In this document: piece after piece, positions 26,665 to 34,854 of the stretch
Layout of the letters: each line of letters starts with the position of its first letter
Numbering within the stretch: position 1 is the first letter of the stretch
Origin: Anaerolineaceae bacterium UBA6133
GTDB taxonomy: Bacteria > Chloroflexota > Anaerolineae > Anaerolineales > Anaerolineaceae
Assembly (NCBI GenBank): GCA_002435825.1
Contig: DIVL01000053.1
Span: 32,083-85,024, forward strand
Direction of reading: 5' to 3'
DNA: 52,942 nucleotides
The notes under the pieces: generated by a model
Told to the model about the DNA's origin: nothing
The model's input: the letters and a program-made list of their open reading frames with translations, nothing else
Databases searched by the model: none
Made by a program: the position numbers and the translations under genes

Positions 26665-27748
26665 GTTGCAATCTTTCGATCAGATGTGTCATGAAACGCA
26701 AGTTGTGCTTGGTGGCAAGGCGCATATACGAAGTGTCGCGCATGCGATAGAGATGGAAAAGATAGCCCATGGAGTAATCCTGGCAGCATTCACAATCGCA
26801 ATCCGGAGAGATCGGACCTGCGTCGTGGAAATTCTCTTCGGTGTTGATGTAGCGGAATTTGAGCCAGCTACCATCCTGGGTGAGAGCAGGATCAGCTTCA
26901 GACCAGGTATAGAGCCGCCCATGCCGCGCGTCCCGGGTGGGCAGGGCACAGTCAAACATCTCGTAACCCAGTCTGAAACTAGTGACGATCCCAACTGGAT
27001 GACCGATGCCAAGGGCATGGATGGGATATTCGCTCGGAATGAGAGAGCGTGTGTATTCAAGAATGTCGGTGATCAGGTTGGAGTTTTCATCCAGCGGCCA
27101 GCCGCCGAAGCCAAAGCCGTCGAAACCAATCTCAAGCAAACCATCAGCACAATGGCGGCGCAAATCCAGTTCTGCGCCACCCTGGATGACCGCAAAAAGC
27201 AGCGGGCGTTCTTCGTCGGACCACTTTCGGGAATTGAGCTGCGCCTGGTAGCTTTCTTTAGCCCTGGCAGCCCAGGCAAGTGTGCGGCTGACGGAAGCCT
27301 CTTGTTCTGCGCGGCTGGCAGTAACATGGGTGCAATCGTCCAAACAGACGAGAATGTCCGAGCCGTAGCCCATCTGAAGTTGAATACTTTTTTCAGGAGT
27401 CAGCAAAAGTTTTCTGGAGGAGCCTTCCGGGTAGAACACGATGCCTTTTTCGGTCAGGCTTCCAAATTTCGCGTTTTGGCGGATGAGAGAGTAGGCCTGA
27501 AATCCGCCTGAGTCGGTCATAATCAGACCGTTCCAGGCTGCCATTTGGTGTAGCCCTCCAAGAGTTGAAATCAGGGAGGAACCAGGTTTTTGCATCAGAT
27601 GAAAGGCATTCATCATAAGGATCGGCAAACCGACTTCACGCAGATCAGAGGAGGTCAGGCTGCGCACGTAGCCGTAGGTTGCATCCGGCATGAATACTGG
27701 TAATTCCAGCGATTGCCCGCGGACGTGGAGTGACCTTGGGGAGTTCAA
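26651..27748 (-). CDS. tgt: tRNA-guanine transglycosylase, divergent (queuosine pathway)
   Basis: Exchanges G34 of GUN-anticodon tRNAs for a 7-deazaguanine base. 365 residues. The acid Asp79 is in TDSGGFQ and the nucleophile Asp266 in MFDCALPTR. The base-recognition acid lies in LDDC (137-139), and VIQGG is at 188-191. The zinc site is Cys317, Cys319, Cys322 with a distal His348. The pocket segment usually GGLAVGE in preQ1-using enzymes is GGWPLDE (215-221), an uncommon change at the position that sets preQ1 versus queuine preference. It overlaps both neighbours by 4 and 14 bp. No queuosine biosynthesis genes are near, but a YhhQ importer is; salvage of queuine or another base is plausible. 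Confidence 0.88.
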   Translation of the reverse strand: MNSPRSLHVRGQSLELPVFMPDATYGYVRSLTSSDLREVGLPILMMNAFHLMQKPGSSLISTLGGLHQMAAWNGLIMTDSGGFQAYSLIRQNAKFGSLTEKGIVFYPEGSSRKLLLTPEKSIQLQMGYGSDILVCLDDCTHVTASRAEQEASVSRTLAWAARAKESYQAQLNSRKWSDEERPLLFAVIQGGAELDLRRHCADGLLEIGFDGFGFGGWPLDENSNLITDILEYTRSLIPSEYPIHALGIGHPVGIVTSFRLGYEMFDCALPTRDARHGRLYTWSEADPALTQDGSWLKFRYINTEENFHDAGPISPDCDCECCQDYSMGYLFHLYRMRDTSYMRLATKHNLRFMTHLIERLQLADA

Positions 27749-28446
27749 AACCTCCTCCTTTGGGGGCGATCAATGATCAGGATAAATTCCGCTTTTCTGG
27801 CCTGGACCCGCGCTGCAACATCCTGAACAGTCCCAAGGTAGGTAGCTTCAGCGGGTAAGGTCAGGTCGAGAGCCAGAAAAATCTGCTGTTGGCGACCAAA
27901 AGTTTGGCTAACCTCGTCGAGTAGTTTCGCCAAGCGATACGGGGTGTCCATCAGGATGATCGGAAAACTCGAAATTTTGTGTTTTTGCAGAACTGCCAAA
28001 CGCTGTTCGGTCTTTGGCGGCAGGAATCCGAGAAAGGTGAAGGTTTCCATGTCGAATGGGCAGAGGGAAAGCGCAGCCATGAGAGAGGATGCACCCGGGA
28101 TTGGCACCACTTGGATGCGCATTTCAGCCATCAGTTTGAGCAGCTGCTTGCCGGGATCAGAAAAAACTGGCGTGCCGCAATCTGAGATCAGCGCCATATC
28201 CTTACCGTTCATTAGATCGATCAGGACTTGTTGGATCATATCGTTCTCGTTGTGTTCATTGAGTTCGATTAATGGCTTACCCGTGATTTCCAACTGCTTC
28301 AACAATCGCGAACCGTCTTTGCGTTCCTCGCAAATGACAGCATCCACAGTCCTGAGAGTTTCAATCGCTCTCAGCGTTATATCCTGTGCGTTGCCGATTG
28401 GCGTAGCGACGATAAATAATTTACCGTATTGTTTTGGATCTGTCAT
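27745..28446 (-). CDS. RsmI-like SAM-dependent methyltransferase, second paralogue
   Basis: 233 residues from the ATG at 28446, which has AGAAGGA; the frame is open to 28512 without support. The same tetrapyrrole-methylase fold as RsmI is clear: FIVATPIGNAQD, ISDCGTPVFSDPGK, PIPGASSLMAALS and MDTPYR. It departs from RsmI at several otherwise constant sites: AEDSR becomes CEERKDGSR, SDAGTPG becomes SDCGTPV, and PGP becomes PGA. A true RsmI is encoded at 20477, so this copy has probably changed substrate. It is the first gene of the operon and overlaps tgt by ATGA. Confidence 0.82.
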   Translation of the reverse strand: MTDPKQYGKLFIVATPIGNAQDITLRAIETLRTVDAVICEERKDGSRLLKQLEITGKPLIELNEHNENDMIQQVLIDLMNGKDMALISDCGTPVFSDPGKQLLKLMAEMRIQVVPIPGASSLMAALSLCPFDMETFTFLGFLPPKTEQRLAVLQKHKISSFPIILMDTPYRLAKLLDEVSQTFGRQQQIFLALDLTLPAEATYLGTVQDVAARVQARKAEFILIIDRPQRRRF

Positions 28447-28470
28447 AGTCCTTCTCTTATCCGTCCTAAG

Positions 28471-28476
28471 ATTATA
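28471..28476 (-). promoter_or_regulatory. Likely -10 box of the modification operon
   Basis: Perfect TATAAT on the minus strand 24 bp upstream of the RsmI-paralogue ATG. The -35 region is poor. It would drive all five overlapping genes down to rsmF. Confidence 0.4.
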
Positions 28477-28652
28477 AAGCATAGGAAATGTAAGCTGATA
28501 AGTGGCTTTCAAATGACACTATGCATCTATATTTTAGTGCGCCACTCATTTCCGTGTTCTAATACCCAAAATCAGGGGTTGGACGGTTGACTATCAGCGG
28601 AAAATAGCTGACACGAGTTGTGGCATAATTGGGGGGATTAACCTGGAGCGAT

Positions 28653-30194
28653 ATGAAAAAACTAAGCAAGTTATCGAAAGTATCCTTATTACTCGCGGTT
28701 CTTTTTGGGATCGACAAAATCCTGGGTGTAGCACGGCAAATGATCATCTCGCGGCAATTTGGGCTTTCAGCCGAGTTGGACGTGTTCAATGCCGCAAACA
28801 ACCTGCCTGATATGCTTTTCATGCTGATCTCAGGCGGAGCACTGGCGATTGCCTTCATCCCTGTGTTGACCGAAGTGCTTACCAAAGAGGGACGTAGCAA
28901 AGCCTGGGACCTCTTCTCGAATATCCTAAACATTGCTTTCTTCTTTACGGCAATCGCGGCAATTGTTATTGCAATCTTTGCCCGCCAATTGGTAACCAAC
29001 AAACTTGGCATCGCACCCGGTTTCACAGAAGCTCAAACTGTGGATACCATCCGGCTTTTGCGGTTGAATTTGATCTCGACCCTGATTTTCTCGTTGAGTG
29101 GTCTGGCAATGGCGGGTTTACAAGCCAACCAGCACTTCCTGCTGCCGGCATTGGCTCCGATTTTGTACGATGTTGGGCAAATATTTGGGGCTCTGGTGCT
29201 GGCACCGGCGGAACCTCTGAAACTCGGACCAATCAGCCTGCCAGCCATGGGTTTTGGCGTGGATGGGCTGGTTTATGGTGTGATCATTGGAGCACTGCTT
29301 CATTTGCTGATCCAGGTTCCGGGGCTCATAAGGTACCAGTTCCGCTGGCGACCCCGGGTGGATTTCAAGGACCCCAATACACGCAAAGTTTTACGCCTGA
29401 TGGGTCCCCGCCTGTTAAGTATGCTATTCATTCAGCTGATATTCCTGGCACAGGACAATCTTGGATCGAATCTGCCTGAAGGCTCAATTTCAGCTTTAAC
29501 TTACGGCTGGTGGATCATGCAAGTGCCCCAAACTCTGATTGGCACATCGATTGCGACCGCGATACTTCCGACACTTTCGGAGATGTTTGGTAACAAGCAA
29601 TTTGATGACATGAAACTGAAAATTGAAAGAGCGGCGAGAGTAATGCTGACGCTGACTGTACCGATCGCAGTCATCGCGGGCTTGGTCCTGCTGCCTTTGA
29701 TCCGCTTCTTCCTCGGTCTGGAAGAAACAGCCACGATGCGGGTGGTGAACGCCAGCCAGGTATTCCTGCTGGGGATCGTTGGACACTCGCTGGTGGAGTT
29801 GTTTGTGCGCTCGTTCTACTCGCTGCAGAAACCCATCGTACCCCTGCTCGGTTCTGCATTCACCCTGGTGGTTTTTATCCTGTTGGGGAATGCGCTCTCG
29901 CCCGCGCTTGACGCTGTGGGCATCGCTTCAGCCAACACAGTAGCTTACACTCTGCAGGCTATTCTGCTGCTGGTGTTGCTAAATAAGGTTCTGCACGCTC
30001 CGCTTAAACTCGGCGGCGCTTCGTTAAAAAGCATTTTGGCTGCAGCTCTCGGAGGAGCGGCGGCTTACGCAGTAATCAACTGGATGCCAGGCCTGGCGGG
30101 AACATTGGTCGGAGCGGTTGCGGCATTTGGGGTTGGGGTGGTTCTGGCAGCCCTGGTTTTACGGAAGGATCTGAGCGAAATTGCAGAGCTTTGA
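28653..30194 (+). CDS. murJ: Lipid II flippase MurJ (MviN family)
   Basis: Moves lipid-linked peptidoglycan precursor across the inner membrane. 513 residues from the ATG at 28653, which follows CTGGAG. The sequence is hydrophobic throughout with about 14 membrane segments. Family marks are KILGVARQMIISRQFG near the N-terminus, DVFNAANNLPD, LISGGALAIAFIPV, and QVPQTLIGTSIATAILPTLSE in the middle. The window also has a RodZ-like gene, another cell-wall-linked function, 2.5 kb away. Divergent from the rRNA-modification operon. Confidence 0.93.
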   Translation: MKKLSKLSKVSLLLAVLFGIDKILGVARQMIISRQFGLSAELDVFNAANNLPDMLFMLISGGALAIAFIPVLTEVLTKEGRSKAWDLFSNILNIAFFFTAIAAIVIAIFARQLVTNKLGIAPGFTEAQTVDTIRLLRLNLISTLIFSLSGLAMAGLQANQHFLLPALAPILYDVGQIFGALVLAPAEPLKLGPISLPAMGFGVDGLVYGVIIGALLHLLIQVPGLIRYQFRWRPRVDFKDPNTRKVLRLMGPRLLSMLFIQLIFLAQDNLGSNLPEGSISALTYGWWIMQVPQTLIGTSIATAILPTLSEMFGNKQFDDMKLKIERAARVMLTLTVPIAVIAGLVLLPLIRFFLGLEETATMRVVNASQVFLLGIVGHSLVELFVRSFYSLQKPIVPLLGSAFTLVVFILLGNALSPALDAVGIASANTVAYTLQAILLLVLLNKVLHAPLKLGGASLKSILAAALGGAAAYAVINWMPGLAGTLVGAVAAFGVGVVLAALVLRKDLSEIAEL

Positions 30195-30201
30195 TAAAAG
30201 G

Positions 30202-30207
30202 TATAAT
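30202..30207 (+). promoter_or_regulatory. Possible -10 box giving a leaderless transcript
   Basis: Perfect TATAAT ends 8 bp before the ATG at 30216 and no Shine-Dalgarno sequence is present. RNA would begin at or next to the start codon. Confidence 0.4.
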
Positions 30208-30215
30208 CTGAACCT

Positions 30216-31361
30216 ATGAACGATAATGAATTTGACAAAAATGAGTTCTCTGAGCAGAAACTGGCTGAAGAGATGCCTACAACTGAGATAACTGAAGATG
30301 AAACAACCGACTTGAAACCGGATTCGGCTAACCAGCAGTCTGAGACCACTGAAGGCAAGCCGCGCAAAAAGCGGCGCAGTAAGTGGGTCTGGCTGGGAAT
30401 TTTGGTTTTTGTGCTTTTTATCGCGCTTGGAGTGTTTTTTGGCTACCGCAACGGGGTTCAACGGCGCTTGGCGAATGAAAAAGCGATCCTGATGGAGCAA
30501 ATTGCGCTGCAACTGGAATGGACTTATAAGGACATGGATGCCGGGCGATACGAGAATGCCAAGGCACGCCTGGAATACATCATCGAAAAATATCCGGAAT
30601 TTCCAGGGATCGAAGATCTAATGACTCAGGTCATCGGGAAAATGAACGAACCTACTCCCACCGCGACCCAAGTTGTGATCGCTACCATTGAACCCGGGGT
30701 GACAACAACGCCGGATTTCCGCGGCGCGGAAGAGAAGTTTGCCCAGCTTACGCAGCACATTGCCAACCAGGAATGGGATCTGGCAGTGCAAACGGTACAG
30801 TCATTGAAAGAAAGTAACTTCGATTACCGAACCGTAGAAGTCGACGGGCTTTATTTTATTGCTTTGCGCAACCGCGGCATTCAAAGAATTTGGGCTGGTG
30901 AGTTGGAACAGGGCATGTACGACCTGTCCATTGCAGCGGAGCTTGGCGTACTGGACTCACAGGCTGCGGGAGCCAAAAGCTGGGCAACGACCTATCTGAC
31001 CGGCGCCAGCTATTGGGACGTCAATTGGCCTGGAGCTGTCGATATTTTTGGGCAACTCTATGCCCAAATGCCCTATTTTGCTGACTCAACTGGCACGACG
31101 GTCGCTGAACGCTACCGGGTGGCACTCTATCGGCTGGGAGATTTGTTCGCCACACAGGGCGATTACTGCACCGCCAGTTCCTATTACAGCCAATCGCTGG
31201 CTGTTGGGGGGAACCTGGATATCCAGGTGACGGCGACCGCGTACGCTGAAGTTTGCGCCAATCCCGTCACCACGCCTGAACCGCCACAGGATGTAACACC
31301 AACGCCACCTGAGGCGACAGAAAATCCTCAGCCAACAGAAGCCCCGACGGTTACCCCATAG
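30216..31361 (+). CDS. Single-pass membrane protein with TPR-like extracytoplasmic domain
   Basis: 381 residues, not a recognised named family. An acidic, Thr/Glu-rich cytoplasmic N-terminus (1-48) is followed by a basic cluster PRKKRRSK and one membrane helix (about 57-77). Then come helical repeats resembling TPR units (DMDAGRYENAKARLEYI; LFATQGDYCTASSYYSQSL). A Thr/Pro linker occurs near 145-165, and the C-terminus (about 350-381) is a low-complexity Pro/Thr/Glu tail typical of secreted proteins of this lineage. Topology is probably N-in, C-out. No ribosome binding site is visible; TATAAT sits just before the ATG. It may be a surface scaffold, but that is a guess. Confidence 0.75.
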   Translation: MNDNEFDKNEFSEQKLAEEMPTTEITEDETTDLKPDSANQQSETTEGKPRKKRRSKWVWLGILVFVLFIALGVFFGYRNGVQRRLANEKAILMEQIALQLEWTYKDMDAGRYENAKARLEYIIEKYPEFPGIEDLMTQVIGKMNEPTPTATQVVIATIEPGVTTTPDFRGAEEKFAQLTQHIANQEWDLAVQTVQSLKESNFDYRTVEVDGLYFIALRNRGIQRIWAGELEQGMYDLSIAAELGVLDSQAAGAKSWATTYLTGASYWDVNWPGAVDIFGQLYAQMPYFADSTGTTVAERYRVALYRLGDLFATQGDYCTASSYYSQSLAVGGNLDIQVTATAYAEVCANPVTTPEPPQDVTPTPPEATENPQPTEAPTVTP

Positions 31362-31363
31362 AA

Positions 31364-31394
31364 AATGACCTCCAGAAATGGAGGTTATTCTTTT
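31364..31394. terminator. Terminator between convergent genes
   Basis: ACCTCCA (31368-31374) pairs with TGGAGGT (31379-31385) around GAAA, extended by AAT/ATT pairs on the outside, with T-rich flanks on both strands. It overlaps the last codon of rimO and probably serves both genes. Confidence 0.7.
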
Positions 31395-32728
31395 ACTTGC
31401 TCACCAATGATGTCATATTCCGTGGTATTTGTGACGTGGATAGCCACCAGGTCGCCTTCCTCAGCGAAACCAGCAGCAATAGCTAGCCCATCAATTTCAG
31501 GCGCATCCCGATATGTGCGCCCAACCAACAGTCTTTCTTCAGGATTGACGCCTTCCACTAACATGTCCAGAGTCTTTCCCTGCAGGTTTTTTAGCCTGGT
31601 GAGAGAGATGCCTGCCTGGAGTTCCATCAGCTCTGCCTTGCGCGCCTCCTTGACCTCAAGGGGGATAGAGTCATCAAGATGGTACGATGTCGTATCCATT
31701 TCAGGCGAGTAGGTGAAGACTCCCAGGTGATCGAATTCTGTCTGCCGGATGAAATCCCGCAAGATCTCAAAACTTTTCTCGCTTTCGTTAGGATAACCAA
31801 CGATCATCGTGGTGCGAACTACCAGGTTGGGGATCAGGCGGCGCATTTTGGCAATGGTTTCGGTGACCCATTCCACATTGGAAGGACGGGACATAGCCTT
31901 GAGGACGGTTGGATCGGCATGCTGGAGGGGCATGTCGAGATAAGGCAGGAGTTGGTTACTGCCTGCCATCAGATCGATCAGTCGTTCGGTGACCATCCCT
32001 GGATAGGTGTAGAGCAAACGTACCCAAGGAACGTCCGGGATTAGTGGCAGCAAATCGGTGAGAAGGTTCGCAAGCGCGTCACTTTCACCTCTGTCAACGC
32101 CGTAAGCCGTCACATCCTGGGCAATCAGGTTGATCTCTTTGACCCCTGCATTTTGTAACTCGAGGGCATCGCGGATCACAGATTCCCTTGGGCGGCTTAC
32201 CAGCGTTCCTTTGATAAGCGGTATGGCGCAAAAAGCGCAGGTGCGATGGCAGCCATCCGCGATCTTTAAGTAGCTGCTGCCTCCCTGGATGATGGTGTTC
32301 GAGATATTTGCGTCCACCATAAGTTTTGAATACGCTGGTAAAGTGTTGTGTTTTGTTTTGCCAGGTTTTGAAAGATTTTCCAGGAGTGCTAATGTATCCT
32401 GGAGGTTCCTGGTGCCGACCAGACCATCCAGGGAAGGGAATTGTTTGTACAATCCGGCATTCATGCGCTGGGAAAGGCAGCCACTGGCTATGACAAACTG
32501 ACCTTTGCGGCGGTTTTTGAGCACCTCGGAAATGGCTTCATGGGATTCAACCCGCGCGTCATGAATGAAGCCACATGTGTTGATGATCACAAAATTGGCT
32601 TCGCGCATGGAGCGAGCGTGTTTGTAGCCTGCTGAGGTGAGGATCTGGCTGATGACACTAGCATCGACCAGATTTTTGGCGCAGCCAAGATTGACAATAA
32701 AGACGCTGTTAGTCTGGATTGGAGTCAA
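31385..32728 (-). CDS. rimO: Ribosomal protein S12 methylthiotransferase RimO
   Basis: Radical SAM enzyme that adds a methylthio group to the conserved aspartate of S12, next to the decoding centre. 447 residues. N-terminal UPF0004 domain with the first cluster cysteines in NLGCAKNLVD, NTCGF and SGCLSQ. The radical SAM motif is CHRTCAFCAIP (CX3CX2C). The C-terminal TRAM domain starts near 385. The NLGCAKN form and IPLIKG after the cluster mark RimO rather than MiaB. It follows the RodZ-like gene by 15 bp on the same strand, so the two form an operon. Confidence 0.94.
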   Translation of the reverse strand: MTPIQTNSVFIVNLGCAKNLVDASVISQILTSAGYKHARSMREANFVIINTCGFIHDARVESHEAISEVLKNRRKGQFVIASGCLSQRMNAGLYKQFPSLDGLVGTRNLQDTLALLENLSKPGKTKHNTLPAYSKLMVDANISNTIIQGGSSYLKIADGCHRTCAFCAIPLIKGTLVSRPRESVIRDALELQNAGVKEINLIAQDVTAYGVDRGESDALANLLTDLLPLIPDVPWVRLLYTYPGMVTERLIDLMAGSNQLLPYLDMPLQHADPTVLKAMSRPSNVEWVTETIAKMRRLIPNLVVRTTMIVGYPNESEKSFEILRDFIRQTEFDHLGVFTYSPEMDTTSYHLDDSIPLEVKEARKAELMELQAGISLTRLKNLQGKTLDMLVEGVNPEERLLVGRTYRDAPEIDGLAIAAGFAEEGDLVAIHVTNTTEYDIIGEQVKE

Positions 32729-32743
32729 GGGAGTGTTTTCCGA

Positions 32744-34000
32744 TCATGGTGTTGGGGTAGGTTGGAGGTCAGGGGAAATTACCGGGAGTACCTGGACGCC
32801 GTCGATGGTGAAAATGATGCGGGCAGCCGTTCCCAGTCGGTCGCTGAGGGGCTCCAGCCTGGTTTGATTGTGCACGATCTCCAGCGCGATAATATTGCCG
32901 GTTTCAAGTTCCAGTGAATCCTCTGCGGTGAAAGAGCGTACATCGCCATCTGTCATCCTGCCCTCGAAGGTAATATCGCCGTCGCTTGTGATTCTGAGCC
33001 AGACGTTCTGGCGCGCCAGCAAGACAACTTCTATGGGCTCGTCTGAAACGATACCTGTGAAGAATGGTGTCACAGTTGGAAGAATCGTTGTATCTTGTTC
33101 CGAGGTTGGCTCAATGGCGGTCGGGGTGGGTTCGGTCGGTTCGGATAGCAAAATTTCAACGACTGCTGGAATTGTTCCAGTCGCCTGTGGGGCTTGGGTG
33201 GCATCTGACATGCGCGCAATGCCCCAGATCAGGAAACCAAGGATCCCAAGAATTAACAAGGTACCGAAAAAGAGATCCAAGGTGAAAAAGCGTTTCAGAG
33301 ATACCAGGAAAGGGGGCGATACTTTGCCAGGTTTTCGCAAGCGGCGTTTGGTGGTGTTAGATTCAACCCGACGAAATTGAAGCGCGTCTGCATAGCGGAT
33401 CATGATCGATTCAACATCCAGGTTCAGGAACCGGGCATAGGTTTGAAGCAGACCTTTATATTGCATTGGATTGGTCATGGAGTTGAGATCACCGCGTTCA
33501 AGAGTCTGGATTTGGGTTTTGGGGATATGGATCTGCTCCTGGATCACATCCCAGCCAATGTTCAAATAGCGACGCCTGGCAGAGAGTTCACGGCCAATTT
33601 TCTCGAGGATCTTGGTAGATTCCAAAGAAACTGAAGCGGCACCTTCAGGTTCCTCTTGGGGTTCAGGCGGGACTACGACCTTTTTTATCGTTTCAGGAGC
33701 TGGTTGAGGGGCTGGAAAGCTGTTTGCTTCTGGCTGTGCCGGGCTCGCTGGCATCTGTTGAACAGGCTCGGGTAAAGACGCGGGTATTATCACTGGCTCT
33801 TTTTTATCCACACCCAGGTATTGAGCATAAAGCCTGAGAAAACCTGTAGTTTGTGTGGAAGAACTCAATTCAGAGTAAGCATCGTCCTCGAGGTCTTGCA
33901 GAATGGACAGGCGGATGCGGGTATCGCTGGCAACTTGTTCCAGTGGGATGTTCCGTTCCTCGCGAATCTTTCTTAACTCTGAACCTTTGTAATCTTGCAT
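32744..34000 (-). CDS. RodZ-like membrane protein with two N-terminal HTH domains
   Basis: 418 residues. The first HTH (about 5-65: LRKIREERNIPLEQVASDT, then GFLRLYAQYLGVD) is the usual RodZ-type Xre-like domain. A Pro/Ala/Glu-rich linker (70-125) leads to a second copy (about 130-205: IGRELSARRRYLN, IPKTQIQTLERGD, GLLQTYARFLNLD). A basic segment and one membrane helix (about 241-262) follow, then a Thr/Pro linker and a C-terminal beta-rich domain resembling DUF4115. RodZ links MreB to the wall machinery. Two HTH copies are unusual, as most members have one. It heads the operon with rimO. Confidence 0.82.
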   Translation of the reverse strand: MQDYKGSELRKIREERNIPLEQVASDTRIRLSILQDLEDDAYSELSSSTQTTGFLRLYAQYLGVDKKEPVIIPASLPEPVQQMPASPAQPEANSFPAPQPAPETIKKVVVPPEPQEEPEGAASVSLESTKILEKIGRELSARRRYLNIGWDVIQEQIHIPKTQIQTLERGDLNSMTNPMQYKGLLQTYARFLNLDVESIMIRYADALQFRRVESNTTKRRLRKPGKVSPPFLVSLKRFFTLDLFFGTLLILGILGFLIWGIARMSDATQAPQATGTIPAVVEILLSEPTEPTPTAIEPTSEQDTTILPTVTPFFTGIVSDEPIEVVLLARQNVWLRITSDGDITFEGRMTDGDVRSFTAEDSLELETGNIIALEIVHNQTRLEPLSDRLGTAARIIFTIDGVQVLPVISPDLQPTPTP

Positions 34001-34014
34001 GTGGTGATTGTAAC

Positions 34015-34047
34015 AAAAAACCGACCTGCCAGAAGAAGCAGGTCGGT
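34015..34047 (-). terminator. Terminator of rplI
   Basis: On the minus strand a 9-10 bp stem (34038-34047 with 34020-34029) is followed by TTTTTT. It separates rplI from the RodZ-like gene. Confidence 0.9.
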
Positions 34048-34071
34048 ACCCTTGTTTAACAATAATTCTGC

Positions 34072-34641
34072 CTAAGCTTCTGCAGTTTCTTCATCCATTT
34101 CTGGGAGGTCCTCAGCAACAGGGATTTCCTCTTCGACTGGGATTTCCGTAGCAACGGTTTCGAGCACTGGTTCAGGTACGACTACTCTTCGTACTTCACC
34201 TTCACGGTGGACGATCACTTTGATCTCGGGAACGAGGTCAAGCGTGAGGTTTACGGGAATATCGTACTCACCGAGGTTGCGGATGGGTTCCATGACCACT
34301 TGGTGTCGTAAGACCTCAATGTCTTTCATCTCTTTGAGTTTGTCAATGATCATCTGAGCAGAGACAGAACCGTAGAGTTTGCCTGTTTCACCCGCTTTAA
34401 CCGGGAAGCGAATTTCAATACTCTGGAGGATATCGGCAACACCCTTGAGCTCGTTGTTGAGCACTGCGCGGCGTTCGGAAGCTTTATTGCCGATGGATTC
34501 GGCCATTTTGATGGAATTGGGAGTGGCGGGGATGGCAAAACCCTGAGGGATCAGGTAGTTGCGTCCGTAACCATTGGCGACCTTTTTGACATCGCCAGCA
34601 CGACCTAATTTGTAGACGTCTTTGAGAAGTAATACTTTCAT
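34072..34641 (-). CDS. rplI: 50S ribosomal protein L9 with acidic C-terminal extension
   Basis: L9 binds 23S rRNA near the base of L1 and helps limit frameshifting. Starting at the ATG at 34641 (AAAGGG upstream) it has 189 residues. The N-terminal domain has the family motif MKVLLLKDVYKLG...GDVKKVANGYGRNYLIPQGFA. The C-terminal domain contains KLYGSVSAQMI. Usual length is about 148; the extra 40 residues are almost entirely Glu, Pro, Val and Thr and form an acidic tail. It is alone, not in the common rpsF-ssb-rpsR-rplI group. Confidence 0.93.
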   Translation of the reverse strand: MKVLLLKDVYKLGRAGDVKKVANGYGRNYLIPQGFAIPATPNSIKMAESIGNKASERRAVLNNELKGVADILQSIEIRFPVKAGETGKLYGSVSAQMIIDKLKEMKDIEVLRHQVVMEPIRNLGEYDIPVNLTLDLVPEIKVIVHREGEVRRVVVPEPVLETVATEIPVEEEIPVAEDLPEMDEETAEA

Positions 34642-34854
34642 GTTCAAGCCCTTTCTGACTTAGTATAGTTAATTTCGGATGAAGGGTACAACACCCGAGC
34701 CGAAGAATATTACCACGTTTCTACAATTTGTGAAGAGCAATTTTGTCTGATTTTTTATGTAATCCTTGCTTTGCAGAGTGCGCTTTCGTCAATTTTGGAA
34801 GCCAATAGATTATACTTAGCCCGTTGGTCACATTCCTAAAAAATGAGGAGAGAC

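Noticed and set aside
26666..27511. 281-codon frame antisense to tgt
   Set aside because: Complete overlap with the tgt gene, no motif, no ribosome site.
26651..27748. DpdA-type DNA 7-deazaguanine transglycosylase instead of tRNA Tgt
   Set aside because: The zinc site and the LPTR motif of tRNA enzymes are intact, no dpd partner genes are near, and the operon is about RNA modification.
34072..34647. TTG start for rplI two codons upstream
   Set aside because: The ATG at 34641 begins the family-standard MKVLLL and has a suitable ribosome site distance.
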